DNA from: Verrucomicrobia bacterium UBA673
Lineage (GTDB): Bacteria > Verrucomicrobiota > Verrucomicrobiia > Limisphaerales > UBA1096
Assembly: GCA_002299785.1 (NCBI GenBank)
Contig: DBNL01000014.1
Location: forward strand, 16,264 to 26,187
Direction: 5' to 3'
DNA: 9,924 nucleotides
Shown here: positions 1 to 5,670 of the stretch, piece by piece
How the letters are laid out: the number at the start of each line of letters is the position of its first letter
Numbering within the stretch: position 1 is the stretch's first letter
Program-made: the position numbers and the translations under genes
The notes under the pieces: model-generated
Database searches by the model: none
Told to the model about the DNA's origin: nothing
The model's input: the letters and a program-made list of their open reading frames with translations, nothing else

Positions 1-621
1 GTCGCGTCGCACGCGGAAAACGTCCGCAGCGGCGACTGGGCGAATTGCCCCGATTTTTGTTTTTGGAACCAACCTCTGACCGAGTTGAGCGGCCTCACGT
101 TTGGCATCATCGGCTTGGGCCGGATCGGGCGCGAAGTCGCCAGCATCGCCCGCGCGTTAGGAATGCGCGTGATCGCGCACAACCACCGCCCGCCCCGTGA
201 CCTACCCGACGGCATCGAGATGTTCGGACTCGATGAACTGTACGCTGAGAGCGATGTGCTCAGCCTCCACTGCCCGCTAACCGACGCAAACCATCACCTC
301 GTCAACGCCGGGCGCTTGTCGCAAATGAAACCCGGCGCGTTGCTCATCAACACAGCGCGTGGCCCGCTCGTCGATACGGTCGCCCTGGCCAAGGCGCTGC
401 ACAACGGCGAGATCGCCGGTGCCGGTTTGGACGTGATGGAGACCGAGCCGCCGCCAGCCGATCACCCACTCTACTTCGCGCCAAACTGCCACATCACGCC
501 GCACATCGGCTGGGCAAGCCAAGCCGCCCGCCGCCGGTTGATCGACATCGCAGTGGAAAATGTGAAAGCATTCCTCGACGGCCACCCGCGCAATATCGTC
601 AACGCCGACCAGTTGGTTTAA
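1..621 (+). CDS. D-2-hydroxyacid dehydrogenase (glycerate/hydroxypyruvate reductase-like), 5' partial
   Basis: The reading frame is open from base 1, so the gene starts left of the window and about 206 C-terminal residues are seen. These dehydrogenases reduce 2-ketoacids such as hydroxypyruvate or glyoxylate with NAD(P)H in the cytoplasm. Seen, in window numbering: a PDFCFW...PLTELSG segment typical of the hydroxypyruvate-reductase branch, the Rossmann motif GLGRIG (38-43), the catalytic Arg in NTARG (about 120), Glu in METEP (about 149) and His in TPHIGWAS (about 168). The Arg-Glu spacing of 29 residues matches what I recall for E. coli SerA. The internal TTG at 85 is not the true start, because family-conserved sequence lies upstream. 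The stop overlaps the stop of the convergent L,D-transpeptidase gene by 4 bases. The exact substrate cannot be told; a glycerate or glyoxylate role is an inference. Confidence 0.93.
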   Translation, partial: VASHAENVRSGDWANCPDFCFWNQPLTELSGLTFGIIGLGRIGREVASIARALGMRVIAHNHRPPRDLPDGIEMFGLDELYAESDVLSLHCPLTDANHHLVNAGRLSQMKPGALLINTARGPLVDTVALAKALHNGEIAGAGLDVMETEPPPADHPLYFAPNCHITPHIGWASQAARRRLIDIAVENVKAFLDGHPRNIVNADQLV

Positions 622-1166
622 CCAAGCGCGACTTCACTGATCCACAACAGGGTACCGGTCGGGATGCGGTCGTGGAATGGGAGCAGATCAGTTGCAGCGA
701 GGTGGATACAGCCACGCGACGCCGGCTGGCCAAGCGTTGACTCATCGCCGACGCCGTGGATGTAGACATATCGCGCGTGCGTGTCGACATTGCCGCCCTG
801 GTTAAATCCCGGCTCTAAGCCTTCGAGCCACAGAATGCGGTGCGCGATACCGGCCTTGGGCTTCTCGGCAACTGTGCCGACTACTTCTCGGCTCTCAAAC
901 ACCGCACCGGCAGGCAGGCCGTCCCCGAACTTTTCAGCGATTCGGTGGAGGCCAAGCGGTGTTTTATTCGTGTCCTCCATCTGGCCAACGCCGAATCGCG
1001 ACGTGGAAATAACCAGACGGCAATCCTCTGTATACTCCCATCCGGCGACTTGTCTAAACTCGACCATACGCTGGTCAGCCACGCTAGCCCAAAGCAACGT
1101 CGGCGTCGGCTCAATGCCGTTCCGCTCGCATGCCCCTCGAACCGGCTGAAGCGTGCTAGCACTCAT
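618..1166 (-). CDS. L,D-transpeptidase (YkuD domain)
   Basis: 182 residues. YkuD enzymes form or modify 3-3 peptidoglycan cross-links, or attach proteins to peptidoglycan, through a catalytic cysteine. Seen: the DTNKTPLGLHRI segment (about 65-76) typical of the fold, then YIHGVGDE with His137, and the signature PASRGCIHL with the nucleophile Cys153 and His155. The catalytic residues look intact. The protein starts MSASTLQPVRGAC and shows no clear signal peptide or membrane segment, which is unusual for an enzyme expected to act in the periplasm. Its ATG overlaps the argA stop by one base (TAATG), so it is probably translated by coupling to argA as the last gene of a permease-argA-transpeptidase run. 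No terminator fits at its end because it overlaps the convergent dehydrogenase gene. Confident about the family, less about location and role. Confidence 0.9.
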   Translation of the reverse strand: MSASTLQPVRGACERNGIEPTPTLLWASVADQRMVEFRQVAGWEYTEDCRLVISTSRFGVGQMEDTNKTPLGLHRIAEKFGDGLPAGAVFESREVVGTVAEKPKAGIAHRILWLEGLEPGFNQGGNVDTHARYVYIHGVGDESTLGQPASRGCIHLAATDLLPFHDRIPTGTLLWISEVALG

Positions 1167-2443
1167 TACAGCGGCTTGAGCAGCACTTTCGATTTACGGC
1201 CGCTCTCCTCCGCCGGTACGCGGCGCGCCTCGGGCAAATCGTCGAGCGTGCCCTCGCTGAAGCCGGCCTTGGACTGAAACCACTTGAACGTCTGCGTCGA
1301 GAGCACGAACAGCCTGGCCAAGCCGTGGCCACGGCCGAGTTTCTCAGCATACTCGACGAGTTTGCGGCCGATCCCCTGGTTTTCGTGCGCGGCGCTGACA
1401 CACACCGAGCCAAGCTCGGCGACGTTGGCCTCCGTAAAAACCGTCAGCGAAAAACAGCCGACCGGGTTGCCGTCGATCTCGAATAAATAATACTCGGCGA
1501 CGTTAGCCTCGATGTCGGTCAAGCTGCGATCCATCAACTCGGCCGACTCAATAGCGTTCTTCGTCAGCGCGAGGATGCTGCCGAGGTCGGACTTTTTCGC
1601 CGGACGAATCTGCCTGTACTCGTTGGCGTACACGAGCGTGCCGATGCCGGTGTTGGAGAACACCTCGGCAAGCAGGCCTTCGTGAACGCTGCCGTTGATG
1701 AGGTGCACGCGCGAGATGCCAGCCTGGCATGCAGCGGCAGAGTTGCGCGCCTTGGCCAACTGATCCTGCTCTAGGCTGCCAGGCTCGTGCTCGAGAATCT
1801 GGTCGAGTTCACCGTTGGGAATCTGCCGGATGACTTCTCCCTTCCGGATCAATCCGTCGCGGGTGGTGATATAAATTAGCTTGGTCGCCCGCAACCGCAC
1901 GGCCACCTCGCGAGCGAGGTCGTCTGAGTTGACACGGTAGGTGTTGCCCTCGCCGTCGAAGCCAAGCGGCGGGATAACCGGGATGCTGCCCTGCGCCAAC
2001 AAACTCTCCAAGTGGCCAAGGTCGATTCGCTCCATCTTGCCGGCGAACTGGTAATCCGTGCCATCGATGATGCCACGCGTGTGCGCCGTCACGGCGTTGG
2101 TCGAGACGCCACGCAGGCCGTTGGCGGCGAAGCCCTCAAGGATTTCGTGCGTCAGTCGGTTGGCCGCCGTGAGAGCCAGATCCAGCGTGGGGGCATCCAC
2201 CGGCTTGGTGCCGTCGAGGTCAGACGGCTCGATGCCGCGCTGCAGCGCCATCGACGCGATCTGGCTAGCAGCGCCGTGCACCAACGCCACGCGGATGTTC
2301 AGCGAGCGCAGCACGGCAAAATCTAGCAGGAGGTTCGAGAAATTCTCGTCACTGACAATCGCGCCATCGACGCTGACGACAAAAATTCTGTCCCGAAACT
2401 TCGGTATATACTGGAGAATCCCCCTGAGATCAGTCGGCTTCAC
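1166..2443 (-). CDS. argA: Amino-acid N-acetyltransferase (N-acetylglutamate synthase)
   Basis: ArgA transfers acetyl from acetyl-CoA to glutamate, the first step of arginine synthesis, in the cytoplasm. The 425-residue product has the classical two-domain layout: an amino-acid-kinase-like N-terminal domain (about 1-280, with LVHGAASQI near 55-63) that usually carries the arginine feedback site, and a C-terminal GNAT acetyltransferase domain (about 280-425) with the acetyl-CoA loop ENQGIG at about 354-359. I chose the GTG at 2443, which gives MKPTDLRGILQYIPKF, because AGAGGAG lies 4 bases upstream. The longer frame starts with TTG at 2467 inside a palindrome, without a ribosome site. The permease gene upstream is 74 bases away, and the transpeptidase follows with a 1-base overlap. 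A kinase-only or fused ArgA/ArgH protein is excluded by length and domain order. Confidence 0.93.
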   Translation of the reverse strand: MKPTDLRGILQYIPKFRDRIFVVSVDGAIVSDENFSNLLLDFAVLRSLNIRVALVHGAASQIASMALQRGIEPSDLDGTKPVDAPTLDLALTAANRLTHEILEGFAANGLRGVSTNAVTAHTRGIIDGTDYQFAGKMERIDLGHLESLLAQGSIPVIPPLGFDGEGNTYRVNSDDLAREVAVRLRATKLIYITTRDGLIRKGEVIRQIPNGELDQILEHEPGSLEQDQLAKARNSAAACQAGISRVHLINGSVHEGLLAEVFSNTGIGTLVYANEYRQIRPAKKSDLGSILALTKNAIESAELMDRSLTDIEANVAEYYLFEIDGNPVGCFSLTVFTEANVAELGSVCVSAAHENQGIGRKLVEYAEKLGRGHGLARLFVLSTQTFKWFQSKAGFSEGTLDDLPEARRVPAEESGRKSKVLLKPL

Positions 2444-2447
2444 GTTG

Positions 2448-2454
2448 CTCCTCT
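2448..2454 (-). promoter_or_regulatory. Shine-Dalgarno site that fixes the argA start
   Basis: On the minus strand AGAGGAG sits 4 bases ahead of GTG at 2443. It is the clearest ribosome-binding site in the window and argues for the GTG over the upstream TTG at 2467. Its first two bases belong to the arm of the inverted repeat at 2453-2475, so the two elements touch. Confidence 0.75.
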
Positions 2455-2475
2455 GGCACTTGGCCAAGCAGCCAG
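2453..2475. promoter_or_regulatory. Interrupted inverted repeat in the permease-argA gap
   Basis: On the + strand this reads CTGGC-A-CTTGG then CCAAG-CA-GCCAG. The two 10-base arms are complementary apart from a 1- versus 2-base asymmetric bulge, with the perfect palindrome CTTGGCCAAG at its centre (2459-2468). It overlaps the edge of the argA ribosome site. It could be a repressor operator, an RNA hairpin that affects argA translation, or simply one copy of the palindrome that recurs through this window. The sequence does not decide between these. Confidence 0.45.
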
Positions 2476-2517
2476 CGCCTGCGACAGATAAGAAAAGCGA
2501 TTCCCCGCCGGATCAAC

Positions 2518-4080
2518 CTAATTCTGCAGCACGACGAGCGCCGCCGCCTCGGCCGTCTTGACCTCCGGCTTGAACGGGAGAATTTTTGAGAATACAAGCG
2601 TCTGCACCAGCCCGAGCAGCGAGATCGCTGTCAGCAGCACACTCCACGTCTTGAGCGTCTCCTTTTCGGTGAAGCCGCTGAGCCGCTGTACCACCCAAAA
2701 ACCGCTGTCATTCATCCACGACAACGTGATCGAGCCAAAGCCGATCGCGAGGAAAATATAGAACGGATGATAGTTCAGCCCGCTGCCGTCACCAAGAATC
2801 GCTCCCATCAAGCCCACCCCCGTGATCATCGCCACAGTGGCCGAGCCCTGCGCGATCCGAATGACCGCCGTCGCACCCCAAGCCAGCAGGATATAGGAGA
2901 TACCATAGCTTTGTGCCAAGGCCTCTATCGTTTCGCCAATTCCGGCCAGACGGATCATGCCGCCAAACGCACCGCCCGCGCCGGTGATCAGAATAATGAC
3001 CCCGGCCGTCTGCAGCGGATCCTCGAGCGCCTTAGCCAAGGTGCTCATCAGCCCACCTTCCATAGGGCGGCTCTCACGAATCATCTGCCCAGCCAGGGTG
3101 TAAATCGCTAGCAATGCAGCAAGTAGCATCGCGATATTCGGCGAGCCGAAAAACTCGAGGTACCGAAACCAAGCCGCCCCAGCGATGGCGTCCTTGGCAA
3201 CCAGATTCAAGATCGAGACCAGCGAAATCAACACCAGTGGCAGCGCGATCGGCAGCGCCGATAGGAACAGGTTCGGCAGCTCGGAATCGCGCTTGTCCAC
3301 GATCGACTGCAGCTCACTCGTCGATGAACCGGCCGCCTCCCGCATCGGGATGTTGAACTTGGCGTCGAACCGCCTGGCCAAAAACAGCACGAGCCACGCC
3401 GGCAACAGGCTCGCGGCCAAGCCGGCCATCATCGCGATGCCCAAGTCCAGCTTGAGACCCTCTGCGATCATCAACGGCCCCGGCGTCGGCGGCACCATCG
3501 AGTGCGTGATCGCCCCCGCGCCTGCCATCGCGATCACGTAAAGCGTGTAGCTTTTGCCCGTGCGCAAACTGAGCGCTCGCGCCAGCGGGATTAGCAGAAA
3601 AAAAACCGTGTCGAAAAAAACAGGAATCGACAGGAGAAACCCACTCATCAACAGCACCAAGCCGGCCCGCTTCTCGCCGAAAATTCCAAGTAGCCAGCGC
3701 ACCACGCGATCCGCCGCGCCGCTGCCGAGCATGCACGTGCCAATGATCGCCGCTAGCGCCACGACAAACCCGATCCCCGCAGCCGTGTTGCCGAAGCCGA
3801 GCAGCGACCAGTTCACCGCCAGCAACATATCATTGGCGGCGTCGCCCGGTGTATCATTCAGGGTCACGCGGCTCTTGAACAAGCCGACGTTTTCCGTGGT
3901 CATCCCCGGCAGATCCCCCGCCAAAAGCCCGGTCAGCACCGCAGCGAAGATCAGTGCCAGAAACGGATGCAACTTTAGCTTGATGATCGTGAATACAATG
4001 AAGCCGACACTGATCGCCAGAATGCCCAGCGGCCAGTACGAGACGGAGTCAGCGGCTTGAGCCAGAATTGAATGAGTCAT
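2518..4080 (-). CDS. GntP-family permease (gluconate:H+ symporter type)
   Basis: 520 residues, slightly longer than the usual 440-460 of GntP proteins. The family imports gluconate or related sugar acids with protons across the inner membrane. Seen: about a dozen hydrophobic segments, the motif SIPVFFDTVFFLLIPLA (151-167), HSMVPPTPGPL (193-203), IRIAQGSATVAMIT (407-420) and WMNDSGFW (455-462), all hallmarks of this family. The extra length lies partly in a loop at about 56-90 and in an Ala-rich C-terminal tail. The ATG at 4080 has no clear Shine-Dalgarno site, so the start is less certain than the family. It is the first of three minus-strand genes and lies 74 bases before argA. The substrate cannot be read from the sequence. 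Gluconate, glycerate or another hydroxyacid are possible, and no kinase for such a substrate is present in the window. Confidence 0.93.
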   Translation of the reverse strand: MTHSILAQAADSVSYWPLGILAISVGFIVFTIIKLKLHPFLALIFAAVLTGLLAGDLPGMTTENVGLFKSRVTLNDTPGDAANDMLLAVNWSLLGFGNTAAGIGFVVALAAIIGTCMLGSGAADRVVRWLLGIFGEKRAGLVLLMSGFLLSIPVFFDTVFFLLIPLARALSLRTGKSYTLYVIAMAGAGAITHSMVPPTPGPLMIAEGLKLDLGIAMMAGLAASLLPAWLVLFLARRFDAKFNIPMREAAGSSTSELQSIVDKRDSELPNLFLSALPIALPLVLISLVSILNLVAKDAIAGAAWFRYLEFFGSPNIAMLLAALLAIYTLAGQMIRESRPMEGGLMSTLAKALEDPLQTAGVIILITGAGGAFGGMIRLAGIGETIEALAQSYGISYILLAWGATAVIRIAQGSATVAMITGVGLMGAILGDGSGLNYHPFYIFLAIGFGSITLSWMNDSGFWVVQRLSGFTEKETLKTWSVLLTAISLLGLVQTLVFSKILPFKPEVKTAEAAALVVLQN

Positions 4081-4363
4081 GATTTGCCAATGGCAGTTGA
4101 TCGGGTGCCGCTAGTCCCTCACTAAAACGCCCCTCGGTCAAGCCCAACAAACAATCAGACCCCAGAAAATCGTGTTCCTCTCTCTCAATTTCCTTGGCCA
4201 ATATTATGGTCACGTTCAATGAATCCCATAAGGCCAACAAGTCCAACTACTTCGGTATCATTTAAGGAGACTAACAGTTGCCTATGCTACATCTTGTGGC
4301 ATGTCTTATTTCACAAGTAAGGATTCTTCCCAATTCAAAACATGCCTGTGCCGAGACATCTGA

Positions 4364-4804
4364 ATGATGTTGGTGGTTATCGGTGCTCTTCTATCGTTGA
4401 CCCAAGTCAGGCTTTTAAAAATACCACTCACAATCATCGCAGCTATTCTGTTGGAGGTATGCGGGGAGTCGCAGCGGCAGACTGTTACGACTCCCGCATT
4501 TTATCTACCGCTACAGCAACTACGGCATCTATGCCAAGCTGAGAAATGTGCCCGTCAATACCGCTGTTTTTGCCTGAAATACCATAATCAGAAAAAACGG
4601 AGGGTAGACGCACGCACAGGGGTAAGACGAATACTGCCGGAAATCCCAGGCAAATTACGATCACAGCGCTACGAGAGAGCGGGTCAGCTTACTTTCAGAC
4701 CGAAGTGGAGGTACCGGAGGAGTAAAAACTGCCCGCGACTTTTGAATATTAAGAATACAAAAATAGCCAACAAAGAGGCCACCATAATAATAACAAACTC
4801 ATAA
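4364..4804 (+). CDS. Weak hypothetical ORF with one hydrophobic segment
   Basis: 146 codons, not recognised. The first 33 residues hold a hydrophobic stretch (LVVIGALLSL, then IPLTIIAAILLEV) that could be a membrane segment or signal anchor. The rest is strongly basic (for example KKRRVDARTGVRR and RPKWRYRRSKN) and Cys-containing. No Shine-Dalgarno site precedes the paired ATGs. A stable hairpin lies inside it, and at two places another frame looks more protein-like than this one. The likeliest reading is a chance or decayed frame; a small real membrane protein is not excluded. Confidence 0.15.
   Translation: MMLVVIGALLSLTQVRLLKIPLTIIAAILLEVCGESQRQTVTTPAFYLPLQQLRHLCQAEKCARQYRCFCLKYHNQKKRRVDARTGVRRILPEIPGKLRSQRYERAGQLTFRPKWRYRRSKNCPRLLNIKNTKIANKEATIIITNS
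4461..4502 (+). terminator. Hairpin followed by ATTTT, terminator-like
   Basis: GGGAGTCG (4464-4471) pairs perfectly with CGACTCCC (4488-4495), and a GC/GC pair outside extends it with one bulged G. The tail is ATTTTAT. The loop is long (16 bases) and may form a small inner stem (CAG with CTG). The T run favours the + strand. No intact + strand gene ends just upstream, so it may be a leftover of a lost gene, an attenuator or a small RNA end. Confidence 0.35.
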
Positions 4805-5157
4805 TAAGGGGATGAAAAGCCAGTGCGATTTCACGGTCAACTGCCGCCAAATGGATTATACTTGCTGACTACAACAGGTTTGAGGATTGGTTTGACCACC
4901 AATATTAATTGAGTTGCCCGAGGAAAAAACGAGGAGAAGTCGTTTGGGAGGAAGTCAGCGCTATAATTAACTCCATATTACTAAAATAATAATCAGGGGA
5001 ATGGGCCAAGTGACAAGTAACAAGAATGATACCCAATCAGGAAACCAACTCATATTTTTTTTAGTTAGATCGCTAGAATTCGACATGCCATGTTTATTGA
5101 TCAATTGCGATCAGTTTTCAAGTGTTTTCGATTAAAACAACTATAAACCCTCACTAA

Positions 5158-5238
5158 GCAAGGGCCGAATGGACACTTGTAGAGTTGTTAATCGTGTTGG
5201 TGATTAACTCCATCTTGGTGGCGTTGACAATAAAAACA
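5158..5238 (+). pseudogene. Relic of a prepilin N-terminal cleavage/methylation motif
   Basis: One frame reads EWTLVELLIVLVINSILVAL, which closely follows the type IV prepilin/pseudopilin consensus [G]FTL(I/V)ELLVVIAIIAILAA. The Thr-Leu-x-Glu core, the conserved Glu and the long hydrophobic stretch are all present. The residue at the cleavage position is Glu instead of Gly, and the following Phe is Trp. A TAA stands just upstream at 5155-5157 with no Met between, and no pilin-like body follows. PVC bacteria typically carry many such secreted prepilin-type proteins. I read this as the decayed start of one, in an otherwise non-coding stretch. A chance hydrophobic frame is the alternative. Confidence 0.45.
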
Positions 5239-5243
5239 TTGCC

Positions 5244-5278
5244 GGCAGGGCGACAGGCGGTTGACAGGGCGACCTGCC
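5244..5278. repeat. Small imperfect palindrome
   Basis: GGCAGG (5244-5249) is complementary to CCTGCC (5273-5278), and the pairing extends inward to 11-base arms with two mismatches around a 13-base loop. Within it GACAGG occurs twice and AGGGCGAC twice, so it is internally repetitive. Its GC content differs sharply from the AT-rich surroundings, which fits a short dispersed REP-like element inserted in the gap. Other copies are not present in this window, so repeat status is a guess. Confidence 0.3.
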
Positions 5279-5361
5279 TCAACAGAAAGCGGGTACGGAA
5301 GAAGAACAGTATGATGGAGAAACTAACAGTGGCCGACAAATCGAGGCTGGCCAAGCGCTGC

Positions 5362-5659
5362 CTATTCCCTGACCCAATTCGGTGTACCGAACCAGTCGTG
5401 CATCTCCTTGATAACAGGAGCAACGACTTCCCTAGGCTCAAGTATGTGGCCTCGGTCTTTGATGGAAATCATCCAGGTGTCCAGCGCAGCTTGCAGGCGC
5501 TTAAGTGCCGCATGGTAGGCTGCATCCGATGATGCCGGCAAGGTTGGGTGTGCTGACGTTCTTCTACCCGTAGTAGGCGAGGTCGAGGAAGAAATTCTCG
5601 CCAACGATCCAGAGGATGTTTGGCTTCTTGGCTGCTTGGCCTAAGGCCAATAGTGGCAT
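5362..5659 (-). pseudogene. Sulfatase remnant (N- and C-terminal pieces, core deleted)
   Basis: From the ATG at 5659 the minus strand reads MPLLALGQAAKKPNILWIV, then GENFFLDLAYYG, a stop (TAG, 5566-5564), then KNVSTPNLAGII in the same frame. This is the start of a type I sulfatase of the KPNILWI...DLxxYG...STPNLD kind, broken by one nonsense codon. About 10-20 codons later a different frame continues with AAYHAALKRLQAALDTWM and SIKDRG...EMHDWFGTP, ending at TAG 5362. This resembles a sulfatase C-terminus. About 400 residues between the two, including the formylglycine CxPSR motif, are missing. The signal peptide also looks cut short. The product cannot be an active sulfatase. Intact relatives remove sulfate from polysaccharides, which fits the neighbouring esterase. 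Confidence 0.8.
5636..5650. promoter_or_regulatory. 15-base inverted repeat just upstream of the esterase gene
   Basis: TTGGCCT-A-AGGCCAA is a perfect inverted repeat with 7-base arms around one base. It ends 20 bases before the esterase ATG and lies inside the start of the sulfatase relic, so it is also shaped by coding sequence there. It could be an operator. It also shares the TTGGCC half-site with the palindrome that recurs in this window. Confidence 0.3.
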
Positions 5660-5670
5660 AAGTTCAGCGC

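Larger units (their letters stand above)
4081..5361. other. AT-richer region without a convincing intact gene
   Basis: About 1.3 kb between the permease start and the sulfatase relic. It is visibly richer in A/T than the flanking genes, most of all at 4730-5160. It contains one weak 146-codon frame, a hairpin followed by a short T run (4461-4502), a prepilin-like relic (5158-5238) and a small imperfect palindrome (5244-5278). Two patches read like protein in frames unrelated to each other: 4497-4571 (contains RYSNYGIYAKLRNVPVNTA) and 4621-4725 (contains ITITALRESGSAYFQTEVEV, ending in a stop). Nothing recognisable was found at 4081-4340 or 4810-5150. The minus-strand promoter of the permease should lie in the first few hundred bases, but no clear -35/-10 pair was seen. 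Confidence 0.6.

Noticed and set aside
277..585. Long frames antisense to, or shifted within, the dehydrogenase and other genes
   Set aside because: They mirror GC-rich codon structure of well-identified genes and show no domain of their own.
2444..2467. TTG start for argA at 2467
   Set aside because: It adds eight residues unlike the family, has no ribosome site and lies in a palindrome. The GTG at 2443 has a strong AGAGGAG and gives a typical N-terminus.
4049..4246. Minus-strand frame of 65 codons upstream of the permease
   Set aside because: It overlaps the permease start, has no ribosome site or recognisable domain, and is in the region where the permease promoter should be.
4264..4364. 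Short frame starting TTG at 4278 after AAGGAG
   Set aside because: The ribosome-like site is well spaced, but the 28-codon product is not recognisable and such sites arise by chance in AT-rich DNA.
4886..4903. ATTGGT...ACCAAT hairpin
   Set aside because: A 6-base stem in AT-rich sequence without a T run or neighbouring gene is not meaningful alone.
5055..5062. Run of eight T as an intrinsic terminator
   Set aside because: No stem precedes it on the + strand, and no gene ends nearby on either strand.
5098..5113. TGATC-AATTGC-GATCA inverted repeat as an operator
   Set aside because: The arms are only 5 bases long and no intact gene is adjacent. Chance is sufficient.
4081..5361. tRNA, small structured RNA, CRISPR array or insertion sequence in the long gap
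   Set aside because: No cloverleaf with a TTC arm and CCA end, no regularly spaced repeats, and no transposase fragments or long terminal inverted repeats were found.
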